Shown: piece after piece, positions 1 to 10,107 of the stretch | How positions within the stretch are numbered: the stretch's first letter is position 1 | Layout of the letters: every line of letters begins with the position of its first letter | The notes under the pieces: model-generated | Seen by the model: only the letters and a program-made list of their open reading frames with translations | Database searches by the model: none | Told to the model about the DNA's origin: nothing | Translations under genes and position numbers: made by a program | From: Beverwykella pulmonaria | Taxonomy: Eukaryota > Ascomycota > Dothideomycetes > Pleosporales > Melanommataceae | DNA length: 64,000 nucleotides | Assembly (NCBI GenBank): GCA_001599595.1 | Contig: BCHH01000011.1 | Coordinates: 455,894-519,893 of the forward strand | Direction: 5' to 3'

Positions 1-1267
1 GACCATCGATGAATAGAGCGCGCAAGAAGGCTTTGAAGCCGTCCAAGACATCCTTGAGCGTGATATTCCGGAAGAAGTTCGCAATAGCAATGAAGGCTGT
101 ATGGACAAAGGAAAAGAAGCGCATGAAAATGTTTACGATGGCTCCTCCCACATCCTTCAATCCCGTGTACACCCACGCGAGCGCGATCTTCAGAGCCTTT
201 GGCAGCCTCTTGATCCCAATCCAGATGAATTCGGCAATCCCTTTGCTCAACTCCCACAAACCTTTCGGCACCTTCTTAAGGCTCTTCCAAACACCCTTCA
301 CCCACGCCAGGATCCGCTCAGGCAGCTCAGCGCGATGTTCATACAGCCACCTTACACTCCCCACCACCGGGAGAACAATACAATGCTTGGGCACAGTCCA
401 GACGAAAAACTTGGGGATCTCGTACCCCAAAATGTAGAAAAATCCGTAGATACCCTTTGCAGCTTTTGCACACCTCTTCATCGCCTTTCGGTGCTTAGTC
501 TTCCACCTCTTCCATCCGCCTCTCCTTCTCGTGGGCAGATACGTTACAACCTCTCTATGGCCATTGGAAGCTGCAAGGCGTAAGGCCAGTTCCCCATCCG
601 GAGCTACCAGCGCATCATCCGCGCCATATGTCTCCATGAGCAATTTCACAATGGTCAGAGTTCCGTGCTCGGCAGCGCACATAAGCGGTGAGCGAAAGAC
701 GGGCGGCGAATCTGAATCGTGCCCGTAGCGTCGCGGTAAAGGCGACATATTGGCCAATGCATTAACATTAGCATCAAAGTCCATTAGCTGCTGCACCGTG
801 CGCACGTTTCCCGCTTCGATGGCTGCAAGCAATGGAGTCCTGCCATCAATGTTCGTGGTTTCTGGAGTTACGACGCCAGACTCGATGAGCGCTGCAACAA
901 CTTCGTCTTTTTTTGTCTTGATGGCGGAGAAGTATGATGTCACTATGTCTTGACGTGCTAAGATAGTTGGATCGAGATCTGCAGCATTGTGGCGTTTCCA
1001 TGCTGGAATATTGTGGGATGGGTAAGAGAGAATGGGGAGAGTGTGTGCGTCAGAGTGCGCTTGTTGGGAGAGTTGAGCGATGCGCTCACGGAGAGTGGTG
1101 TCGCTTTCGAGATAAAGGGGAGGGTCTTCGGAACGATTGGGAGTGAGAATGCTTATCGAGTCATAATGTGTACGTGGTTCGCTTCGTAGTAGATGGGACT
1201 GTTCGTTGCTGCTGCTTGGTGTGGCCTTAGGGCTGGCGGTGGTGTCGTGGTCCTTGGATGGCGACAT
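1..1267 (-). CDS. Ankyrin-repeat protein with amphipathic C-terminal region (3' end outside window)
   Basis: An uninterrupted reading frame starts at the ATG at 1267 (MSPSKDHDTT) and is still open at base 1, so at least 422 residues are present and the C-terminus is missing. Residues about 1-115 are polar and low in structure. Residues about 120-230 carry ankyrin-type helices (DGRTPLLAAIEAGN, then SPLMCAAEHGTLTIVKLLM, then LALRLAASNGHREVVTYL). After a basic stretch (RRRGGWKRWKTKHRKAMKR) the last 170 or so residues are a chain of Trp/Lys-rich amphipathic and hydrophobic helices, which suggests membrane contact. Ankyrin repeats normally mediate protein binding; the partner and the function are unknown. 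No intron is needed. The ankyrin assignment is good; the membrane role is inference. Confidence 0.8.
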   Translation of the reverse strand, partial: MSPSKDHDTTASPKATPSSSNEQSHLLRSEPRTHYDSISILTPNRSEDPPLYLESDTTLRERIAQLSQQAHSDAHTLPILSYPSHNIPAWKRHNAADLDPTILARQDIVTSYFSAIKTKKDEVVAALIESGVVTPETTNIDGRTPLLAAIEAGNVRTVQQLMDFDANVNALANMSPLPRRYGHDSDSPPVFRSPLMCAAEHGTLTIVKLLMETYGADDALVAPDGELALRLAASNGHREVVTYLPTRRRGGWKRWKTKHRKAMKRCAKAAKGIYGFFYILGYEIPKFFVWTVPKHCIVLPVVGSVRWLYEHRAELPERILAWVKGVWKSLKKVPKGLWELSKGIAEFIWIGIKRLPKALKIALAWVYTGLKDVGGAIVNIFMRFFSFVHTAFIAIANFFRNITLKDVLDGFKAFLRALFIDG

Positions 1268-1912
1268 TGGCTTTGCAATTGTCTGTTCTGAATTGGTTCT
1301 GCCGTACAAGCTTTGTATTAATTACTGCCCCCTTTTCAACTCAAGATTGGATCGTATTTTCTATTTTTTGGAGCTGCGCATCTGCCTGAAGTTCGTATGC
1401 GCCACATTTGGCGTCTGCACAGCCTCGGTCCGACGCGAGACGAAAGAATGGTGCGTTAGCGAACCGAGAAGGAGATTGATGTTGAGGACACATGAAAACA
1501 TGCTGCTGAAATCTGCCATGGTCTGATCTAAACCGCCTGACTATTGTCGATGGCTTCGTGAATGTGTCAGGAGATGTTTTCGGGTTTGATTGGAAGAAAC
1601 CATTCGCTTAAGAAATCGACTAGACAAAGGTGGACTAGCGCATGTGGGACGAACGCAATGCATGCTAGGGTAGTCGAGTAGTGATTTAGGTGCGCTAAAC
1701 ACGTTGTGTGATAGTGGTTTGTTCTCAGTCTAATTGTATGCCCAGAACCATTATGCTAAACAATTCTAGTCTCTCACCAATCTTTTCTAGCAACTTGAAT
1801 ATAGGGTGGCGCGTATCATTGGCCTTCCGAATTCTTTAGAAGTTGAAGGTATTTATCTATCACATGAATACGTCAGCTAAGGCACTTCCTCATATGACGA
1901 TTCTTGGCTGAA
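1268..1912. other. Intergenic, upstream of ankyrin gene
   Basis: No coding frame with recognisable protein similarity is seen. It lies between the start of the ankyrin gene (leftward) and the 3' end of the decayed regulator, so it presumably holds the ankyrin promoter. Confidence 0.5.
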
Positions 1913-3720
1913 TCAAAACATTGAGCTGCAACGGCCCCATCGCCCTGCCAGGAGTGTCAACGCTTCGATGCACAATTGTAGCCTGTTCGCTGCTCCTTCA
2001 GCATGATCTTCGCGAACAAACCATTGACATTCAGACGCAGTATCATACTAATACTGAGTGACGAGCGGGCTAGCAGAGTCGAGCTTTTCGGCACCATGTT
2101 GAAGTATATGCCATGGAATCGCAGCGCCGCGCGTAGCGATGATCTGTTTTATCCCGTCGATGCAGTCATTCTGCATCGTGCTTTCTTTCGTCAACCGTTC
2201 CGTAGTATCCGGATGGTTGCACGCATACATGTGATACAGTGTAAGCCGTGCCAAAATGCACAGAGCAGTATCGAGAATAGTAACTGCTTCCTTGACATCT
2301 GGTTCGTCCGTCGGCCGCGGAAGATGTTTGTCGAGAGCAATCAGGGTTGCGTTCAGCTGCAGTGCCTCCTCTAGAACAAGTTCCCAGGCCATCTCATCTT
2401 TTCGATGGTTTCGGTGATGAATTACACGCCCGAGAATGTGGGATGCCTGGCAGGCCCTAGCGAAGGGGTCAATCTTTAAATCTGTCGGCGGGAGTGGAAA
2501 GGAAGTCAAGGTTGTATTTTCTAGTGTGTGAGAGAGGATTTATATACAGTGAGGGCAGGCCAAGCCATTCACCCTTGGTACGTGAGTGAGGTATTCCAGC
2601 ACCTTCCAACAAAATCTGAAAGGAAGCCAGACGTGTAAAGGGCTCGATTCACTTCAATAATCCCCTGAAACCATTCCAAGTTTAATGTGGGCAGTAGATC
2701 GCCTTTCGTTGGCTCGAGCGTCGCGAGTGGAAAATCGATCGGGCTAAGGTTAAGATATCTGTAACGAAATCAGTATGTGGTAACAAAAAGGTCAAATAAA
2801 CCTTTGGGCGTATAGAACTAACCGCTCAAGTATAAGTACTGCTCACCATGTGCGACGCTCTTCCTCCCAATAAACCCAGGTTTGGGGACCCATGAAGAGT
2901 TGTGTAGTGTTCTTTAGGTCATGTATGCCCATCAAGAGGCCGAGCCTTTCAGCATGGCCTACAGTTAGCTATGCAGCTGGAAATATGCCGTTGGCCATAC
3001 TCATACAATGAAATGAGAACAAGGGGCTGGAACACATGGAGAGATGCGGGTGACGTCTCTTCGATGGAATTCAAAAAGCTTCTGGTCGCTCGATAAAGCA
3101 ATGATTCGGAGGGGGAGGTATGGATGAGATGAGGAATATCAGTTACCAGTTTCAGACAAAGTAGGAGCAGGGACAGTCCTGGAACTGTCACGATGAGTGG
3201 AAGCAGCCAATCGTCTGATGGGTAAATGTGTATATAAGGAGTGTGAAAACCGTGACGAGCTGACTGCTCGCACAATGACTATATATATCCATGAAGGAGA
3301 GCTAGCTATAATAGAACATTTGGTAGAACACGTGCAACACGTGAGAGGAACTTCTGTTGGGAGCCCGCTTCGATACCCTGAACTAGCTTGGCCGGCAAAC
3401 GGGAACCACCTGTCGATGGAATTAAAATAACGGTCGCATATGGCATTCGCATCTGGACCGAGTAGTGTCGAGACCTCTGCGGATTCTGGATGAGTATTTC
3501 GTCTTAGCGCTGCATGAGAAACGGAGTTGAAGTAGTCGGTATCAAGGAAGCGTGCTCTAAAGCTTCCGTGTCGGATACTCGCACACTTTTCTTAAGCGGA
3601 CGCACTTGATGCCATGAATACACAAACGTATGGTTACCTAGAGAGGTATGAGTCTTACCTCAGTGCAAGATTAAAGCTCTCGTTGACACTTCTTCTTCAG
3701 TCGACTGTCACATGGATCAG
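1913..3720 (-). pseudogene. Decayed Zn2Cys6 (fungal_trans) transcription factor
   Basis: Broken pieces on the minus strand line up in the order expected of a fungal Zn2Cys6 regulator. Near 3570-3717 there are zinc-cluster-like remnants (CDSRLKKKCQRE, then CVRLRKVCEYP). Near 3400-3530 there is the YFNSIDRWFPFAG type segment. Near 2995-3100 there is SLYEYGQRHIS, then in another frame LTVGHAERLGLLMGIHD and WVYWEEERRTW. After a normal-looking intron come RYLNLSPIDFPLATLEP and DPFARACQASHILGRVI, and finally ECQWFVREDHAEGAA. Lesions include a frameshift near 2990, TAG at 2969-2971, TGA replacing the second Trp of a Trp-Trp pair at 2843-2845, TAA at 2540-2542 and TAG at 2048-2050. Downstream frame stays open to a TGA at 1913. 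DNA binding would be lost. Confident as a relic; exact limits are uncertain. Confidence 0.75.
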
Positions 3721-3900
3721 TTGAGTTCTGTAGGACATGTATCGAGAAGTGCGAGCGATACTTGCATTGCCAACAAGCTTGCGAAGCTCGTCCGTGGCTT
3801 TAAATAGCCCCCTACTCGACGGGCAACTCGGGGAGCGTACCTCGAGGCAACGACATTGCGAACTTTGATGCTAGTAGATGTTAGAGGAGCGGACGCAAAG

Positions 3901-4218
3901 GGCAGCGGCAAGCTTGAAGTCATCGAAATGGAGATGAATCCACTCGATTTGGTCACGAACGCAGCACAGGCTTTACTTGCAAGTTAAGTAAACTGAATAT
4001 TCTCGTGACCAATTCCGGTAAGTGACACTGAAGGCGATTTACTTGAACCATTATGACTGACAGAATAGGTGTTAGGGCGACCCCTGAGGGCAGGATAACA
4101 AAAGATGGCTTCGAAAAGCAATTCGGAGTAAACCATCTTGCGCACCTCACCCTTACCGCTCTACTCCCCGGCCATCCTTTGCAGCAGCACTTCTTCCTTC
4201 AACTCGCGTGAAGGTTGA
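3901..4218 (+). pseudogene. Decayed short-chain dehydrogenase/reductase fragment
   Basis: Plus-strand pieces match the middle of a retinol-dehydrogenase-like SDR. GKLEVIEMEMNPLDLV is followed by a frameshift, then KLSKLNILVTNSG (the NNAG position of the Rossmann fold, here TNSG). A GTAAGT...AG intron of about 53 nt follows (near 4020-4072), then GVRATPEGRITKDGFEKQFG and VNHLAHLTLTALL. Another frameshift follows, then AILCSSTSSFNSR. The nucleotide-binding N-terminus and the YxxxK catalytic region are not readable, so it is truncated at both ends as well as frameshifted. It lies directly beyond the N-terminal end of the decayed Zn2Cys6 regulator and in divergent orientation, as a cluster enzyme and its regulator might be. 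Non-functional. Confidence 0.65.
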
Positions 4219-5006
4219 AGAGTAGAACGGTGACACAGAAGCGATCACGTGTTTATTTTTGTATGGGCTTATAAATGAATAATCGTCCATATGGCCTGCG
4301 ATGATTGATCACGAAGTTAGATTGTATAACTTTTTGACGTTTAAGGATGTTTGGCCATGTCTTCATGTCTGCGCTTTTATCATCATGCTACCTCCTCTCC
4401 TGCGTCCTAGATACTTGCAATAAATATACTTGTATTTGCTATTGCCGTGATGTGACGAAGTTGATTTTAAATAGATTCTACAGAGGAACTACCAAAGAAA
4501 TATCTATAGTCTTACCAAGCACATTAGGAGCCAGCCAAGATAGTGGAAACAAACATAGAGGTGACTCATCATGTGACCCACGGGCTGACAGCTATTTGCT
4601 ATTACCTAAAATATTTCTTCGTATATATATTATATAAATTCAAACGACGGTCACACCACAAGTCGGGCGGCTCTCTTTAGACTCTGCGTCAACGCTGATC
4701 TTGGCGGAGTCTGGTGATTGGACTCTCTTCGTGCGTCATACTACTCTATCATGTCCTCCTCGGCCATATTTTATGGAAAACGATAGGCAAGAGAAATTAG
4801 AAACCACCAGAGATTGAGTCTGCTCTACTCCCCGGCGGAGAAGGCTGAATAAGAGACAACGTTGGCACCGGGGTGGCAGACCCATACACCCAGCAACCGG
4901 ATTTAATGGAATTTCAGGGAGCGGTTGCGGTTTATAGAAATATATCTGATAAACATGTAAATAAAAACCGGTAATAACATCCTACTTTTCATCCATAGCG
5001 GAGGGA
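4219..5006. other. AT-rich intergenic DNA
   Basis: No coding frame or repeat recognised. Short AT-rich tracts (for example around 4600-4640) are typical of fungal spacer or mutated DNA. Confidence 0.5.
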
Positions 5007-5414
5007 TTAAGTGGATGCGATAGTTCCCCGGGCGAAGATCTCTGCCTGGCTGACAGGTTCTTCGTTGTGTCTGTCTTCGAGATCTAGACAGACGGTTTCG
5101 ACATCCCATGTCTTTGGCTCCTTCCATTTGACGTAATTTGGCAAGAATATTTTCTCGTTTACCTAGTCTTATTCTAAATTGCTGGGTTCGACTTACTTGA
5201 CAGTACATAGGAGCATTTTCGCAAAGACAGCTTCGTATTCGTTTTCCTACACGATATTATCCGATATTTGACACGCTTGAGAGGAAAATATACCGGGCAG
5301 TACCTCTGAATGCTCAATTCTAACAGCCTGGAATTTGCCTGTGAAATGGCCCCAATTCGTCGTATACGTTTCCTGCACAAAACTCTTATTCACGACTTCA
5401 ACCGTGGGCGCCAT
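5007..5414 (-). pseudogene. Small three-exon gene, apparently broken; family unknown
   Basis: From ATG at 5414 the frame reads MAPTVEVVNKSFVQETYTT and on to EHSE (37 codons, to 5304). There follows a 57-nt intron (GTACTG to GTGTAG), then ENEYEAVFAKMLLCTVK (5246-5197) with a GTAAGT donor. A third coding-like block reads KIFLPNYVKWKEPKTWDVE, then LDLEDRHNEEPVSQAEIFA, and ends at TAA 5007-5009. The amino-acid composition and splice signals look genic. The second intron, however, could be only about 34 nt and no acceptor joins exon 2 to exon 3 in frame, so a deletion or frameshift is likely. I do not recognise the family. It could instead be a live gene with an unusual second intron. Confidence 0.4.
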
Positions 5415-5867
5415 AATGCATATGTTACTGTGTGTCCGATGGTGTTGCAGAAATATTCAAGCCGATGGTGTTAGATTTCGTGCTCAAACCATGAGTCGCG
5501 AGATGAGGTCAAGTGATAGGAGTTTTTCAGGACTAGAATGTGCAGATGAAGGGCTCAAGATCAGCGACTACATGTCTCCTACGCAGGCGTGTAAGAATGT
5601 CACTAATTAATGGCGAAATTGAACGCTACTCACCGCCAAGCGAGTAAGATACAGTTATCGGCATGCAGCGACAATACTTGCACTCGAAGTGATTGTTTCG
5701 TATAGACTTCTAGGCTATTGGACCTTTTCGGTGGGGACGGGCGGAATTCATAAGCGCAGCTTTCGGGTGGCTTCATTGGCGGCGATATATGTCGCGGGAC
5801 GGGATTCGGAAACATTGATTTGTTCGGCCTAGAGTTGCTCTTCCTGGAGCGTGATGGCCTTTGTTCA
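5415..5867. other. Intergenic, upstream of the small broken gene
   Basis: No supported gene. A minus-strand open frame across 5630-5905 has no recognisable motif and overlaps the dispersed repeat, so it is not called. Confidence 0.4.
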
Positions 5868-6018
5868 TGTAAGCCCAGAACCATACCGTCACGTGGATAT
5901 GCCACTGACTGATCAATCCGTCAATATATATCAGCTGCACATATCTCTCTCATACACACACATATATACACATACAATACACATCTTCATATCCCTCTTA
6001 TCCTCACGCTGCTTACAG
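5868..6018 (+). repeat. Dispersed non-coding repeat, copy 1
   Basis: Starts with tgtaagccc and contains the invariant core ccataccgtcacgtggatat followed by gccactgac. Next come a tcaatccgtc stretch, a TATATATATCAGCTG segment, a CA-rich tract and cacatctt, ending near gcttacag. Near-identical copies in the same orientation lie at 9363-9490 and 62943-63072. This copy lies 3' of the carboxypeptidase gene. The TATA-like core could belong to an LTR or other element promoter, but no ends or target-site duplications can be defined. Confidence 0.8.
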
Positions 6019-6347
6019 TTTGTGATATTTTGAGTGTTCTTTTGTCAAAATAGTTGAAGCCATGTATTGAAGTGTTTCCTGGTTTATGTCCGATAGTGGG
6101 GCACAAATGATATGGTTTTTAGGTTCTAGGTTCCTAGATTTGTTGAACAGTTTGAGACCTTTGTCACTGGATTCCGAATGTGATCGCAATTTGTCTCGGT
6201 GGTGCATTCGGTACTGTAACAGCTGTCGGCGCTTCGCAATCATCTTGTCCAAGCGGCTACTTGTGGACGGCATTAAGGTTAACGAGATGAGTTGACTTGA
6301 TTTGATAAAATTCTTCTGTAATTCCTTCTATCTATAATTTTCCATCA
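6019..6347. other. Spacer 3' of the carboxypeptidase gene
   Basis: No gene seen; presumably the 3' UTR and terminator of the leftward carboxypeptidase gene. Confidence 0.5.
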
Positions 6348-8536
6348 TCACAGCATTATCACTAGCGTCCCAAGCAGCATAGCCATCGTCGCGCTCCCAC
6401 GCACACTAAACTCTAACCCCATTACGCTCCAAGACCCCATAACAAACCTCCCAGACGCTGCACCTGTAGACTTAGGAGGCACACTTGAAGTAGCCGACGG
6501 AGTACCCGTCCCACTCGGAACCGTCCCGTTCAGGTCTGGAAATAGGAACGTTGTATTCGCATCCACCACAATCCAATTTCTGACCAACGCAGTCCCATTC
6601 TCCACAGTCTCCCACTGCTCTGCCGTACACTGATCTTTGTCAAGAACGTAACACTGTGACCCGGGGAGGGTGACGGGCTCGTTCTTGATATTATCGATAT
6701 TTTCGGAGCCTTTAGTGGAGTAGTTAGGATTCTTAGTTGTGCTGATATTGCCGGTGGCGATATCGAAGTTGAACAAGGCACGTTGGAAGATCCTGTAGGC
6801 TGTTTCGGGCTGGTATGCCGGCACTTCGTGGCCTGCCTCGTAGACGCGGGTGAAACTTAGGTTTCCGTATTGGCGAACTTGACCTCCAATATAGGTGTCG
6901 TTGACAACCACGGAGGCGTAACCTGCGGCGTGGAATTCATCCGTATTGTTGTATTTAATAGCAAGGGAGAGTAATTCTCCACCATACCAATTACACGCAT
7001 AATCACGATCTCCGTAGACTAATGTCACCTTGATACCTTCTTCGAGCAGGTAAGCTAGATCTTCCTTCCATCCTGGGCGTGGATAATCGCCAATACCCCG
7101 AAATGCTTGCGAGACTGCTGAGTTCGATTGTGTCCAGTTGAGTGGAACACCAAGACCCTGCTGAACATGGGGCTGGTTAAGCCATCCGGCGTACCACGGA
7201 GGCGGGAATGATGCTGCACCTGGTGCGGAAATGTCATAATAATTTACGTCTGAATCGAAGTACGGGTCACGAATCTCTGCAGAGCAGAACGTCTCGGCAG
7301 CTTGGCATACGCTGTTGACGGAGGCGTTGAAGCCCTGGTTGGTCGGATCGTATAACAGACTGAGATTCCGGCATTCTTCGATTTGGAAAAGACAACCGGT
7401 ACTGTTGTACAAAGCGTCTAGAACACTTTCAAGGCGGGATTCGTTATAAGCCATGATACCGTACGTATTGTTAGTTGCCATTTGTGGATACCCTGGCCAT
7501 TGAACGAAGCGATCCGCACAGCCATTGATGATGAGTAGCGTATCCAGGTGTAGGAGATGGGTCTGTCCCTGCTTGTCCCACGTTCCATTCAGGATCTTCT
7601 CATTCATTTCTTGGAAGTAAGCTGCGAAAGCTGGCCCGTAGCGGCCGCCGTAAGACTCAGTTGCTATGGAAATTCTGTTGTCATTTGGCTTGTACCCTGG
7701 AAATTCTTGGAACCAGACCTGTGCGAAGTTCCACATTGCTCTTGCTGAGTTTTCAGTTCCTTGAGTCGTCATGTTGCGGTTCTGGCTTGGGTAGGTCCCG
7801 ACATAAAAACTTGATTAGGAAGATTGGTCAAAATTCATACGTGGCTCAATGTTGGATATCCAACTCACGTGTTATTCTGCTCCGGAATTCCAATCGAGAA
7901 GTCTGCAACTTCAACGCCATATTCGGAGGAAACAGTAACGTTCGTTAGCGTGTCATAACTCAATCCAACCTGAGTCGGCTGATCAAGATAAAGCATGTTC
8001 ACTTCATTGTTCCAAGACCACTCGTTCAACCGTGTGGAGTTGGAATCTGAGTTGACGTTGCAGGGCCCGTTCTCTTGCAACAGTCCAATCAGGGAACTGC
8101 TACCTTTAGATGGAATTAGCAATGCGGCATAAATGATCGTGCAAAAAAAAGCATTACCTGGGCCACCGTTTAACCATATTGAAAGTGGCGCATTCGCAGG
8201 ATCTTTTCTTGACTCAAAAAACCAGAAGAAAGTGTTGATCTCATAAGTCTGGTTGCGGACACCCAGGTCATCGAGCGTGCCGGCAGGAAGATGGACATAG
8301 CCCGAGTAACTTCTCACGCCTTCTGTAGTTTCGCAAAGATCGTTCTTAATATCAATCAGTATACAAGCCCTATTTTGAATTCATCCAGAGTTACACACCC
8401 CTTTGTACGAAATCCGGATTCCCTCTTCAATGTGCGACTCCAACACAGTCAGACCCTCAGGTGTCGGAGGGAATTGAGCCTGAACGAGACCATTCCAGGC
8501 GCTTAGCGCCGCAATCAAAATGCCACCGGAATACAT
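6348..8536 (-). CDS. Secreted, probably GPI-anchored serine carboxypeptidase (peptidase family S10)
   Basis: Four exons (8536-8399, 8344-8158, 8103-7869, 7809-6348) give 673 residues. The introns are 54, 54 and 59 nt. S10 enzymes remove C-terminal residues from peptides at acid pH. A signal peptide ([20 protein letters not shown]) is followed by the oxyanion/substrate motif WLNGGPGSSS and ENGPC, then the nucleophile motif TESYGG (Ser about 239), Asp in [10 protein letters not shown] (about 453) and His in [12 protein letters not shown] (about 516). The triad is complete. The C-terminus is Ser/Thr/Pro-rich and ends in a hydrophobic tail ([15 protein letters not shown]), typical of GPI attachment, so a cell-wall or plasma-membrane location is likely. 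The gene sits between two copies of a dispersed repeat. It resembles the fungal carboxypeptidase S1 group more than vacuolar CPY. Confidence 0.92.
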
Positions 8537-9362
8537 TTTCGCAACAACACTCAATTCCTCCTAGAGTTTCAAAAACTGCGCTGAATGGCAAGAAACCGCA
8601 CCTGGATAATCCATTTCTTATAACAAATGTTGGCATACTGTATCGCACCCTGCTTTGAGCTTGTTCAGCATGGACGATCTTAATTTCTGTTTACGGAGCT
8701 TCCTGGTTTAGCCATAGCGCGAGGAATACTGCAGGAACCGCTCACAAAGCAACCAGTAAATGGCGTTGATCGTGTTCATCCGCCATCGATAAATGGTACA
8801 TAACCGGTAGCAGGGCGGGGAAATTGGGTGACCAAGCATGCCAAGGGCATGACCCCACGTTCGGTGCAGATTTCCTCATTGCAAAGGAGCCGGTCATTAG
8901 TCGAAATGGAAGGTCGTTGTCAGCAATCATCAGTCCATCCTGGTAGATAAGAGAAGGTGGGTTATTTTTTTAAGTAGCCGCCCCTTCATGGAAGACGACG
9001 CATTTCGACCGTGCAGAAGTGGCAGAAACTGCAATATTTAAATAGAATTATACAACCACGCAACGTGCTTTTTAGTATACCATTCATATAAAAAGGGCTG
9101 CAAAGCTTTGCACAATAGCTTTATGTAGGCAACATTTTATTGTTATGTTGTATTGTTATCTTCTACTATCGGAGTGCGCGGTCACGTTATATGGACGAGA
9201 TAAATCAGAGACTGAGTTGATTTAGAAGCTATGGAAATCGACGAGCATATATATCCAACCATGACTAATCGGGATATGTGACTAAGCGTACAGTACACGT
9301 GATATCCAAGATTATATGGTGCACGCGACATTCACGTGATATACCGTGATATCTACTGATTT
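8537..9362. other. Intergenic, promoter side of the carboxypeptidase gene
   Basis: No gene supported. From about 9000 it is AT-rich, and at 9295-9355 several CACGTGATAT/CGTGATAT words occur just before repeat copy 2. Confidence 0.45.
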
Positions 9363-9490
9363 TCTAAGCCAAGGACACCATACCGTCACGTGGATATGCC
9401 ACTGACGAATCAATCCGTCATATATATCAGTTGTACATTCCACACACAATACACATCTTGATAACCTTTCTCCCACACCTTGCTTATAGG
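9363..9490 (+). repeat. Dispersed non-coding repeat, copy 2
   Basis: Carries the same core as copies 1 and 3 (ccataccgtcacgtggatat), with tcaatccgtcatatatatca, a shortened CA tract, cacatcttgata and tgcttatagg. It is about 128 bp against 151 bp for copy 1, the difference being mainly in the CA-rich tract. Same orientation as the other copies. Confidence 0.8.
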
Positions 9491-10107
9491 TTTTGCTAGA
9501 GATAAGGAGGGGGGTTGTAAAAAGGCTTAGTAAGCACATTTCTTGCTTCCTATATAACAATAAAATCAAATTACGTATGTAGGAACGTGTGCATTGGGGT
9601 GTTGTCTATAATACAAGCAAGTAAATAATATACTTTGGCTAACTTGCTGCAAAGGAATCTGCTTTGTACACAGAACGCGTTTTGTATGAGGATTTGTATG
9701 AGGGCTTGGTGCTTCGCTGCTTGGTACGATTCGTTAGCCGATAACTTCCACCAGTTGGCTAATGGAACTCCCTTTCCGAGTTTACGGTGTGAAAAAGCTA
9801 GTCGATGGCGAAGAATCTTGTCTCCACATTAGGATACCACATACTTCGGGGTTCAAAACGATGCTGAGAAAGTAGTGCAAGCCGAGGTTGGAAGATAGAA
9901 ACAAGCAAAAGGGATAGTGGTTGCCAGAATAAAAGCTAGTTGCCGTTAGTTGCCGATTAATCATCCTCCAACACAACAATGAACAGAACATTGAGCAATT
10001 TTGAGGTGATTCAAAGGCTGCATAACCAGCGTAAAAGCAGTTTCTCCTCCAAAGTTATTTCATTGGTTATCTCGCGTTTAATGATCTAACTCGAAGGACA
10101 AACTTCT
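9491..10107. other. Intergenic
   Basis: No gene or motif recognised; it includes the 3' flank of the CorA-like gene. Confidence 0.45.

Noticed and set aside
5868..6018. Solo LTR of a Copia or Gypsy element
   Set aside because: The TATA-like core is suggestive, but no TG...CA ends, target duplication or adjacent primer-binding site could be shown, so only a dispersed repeat is claimed.
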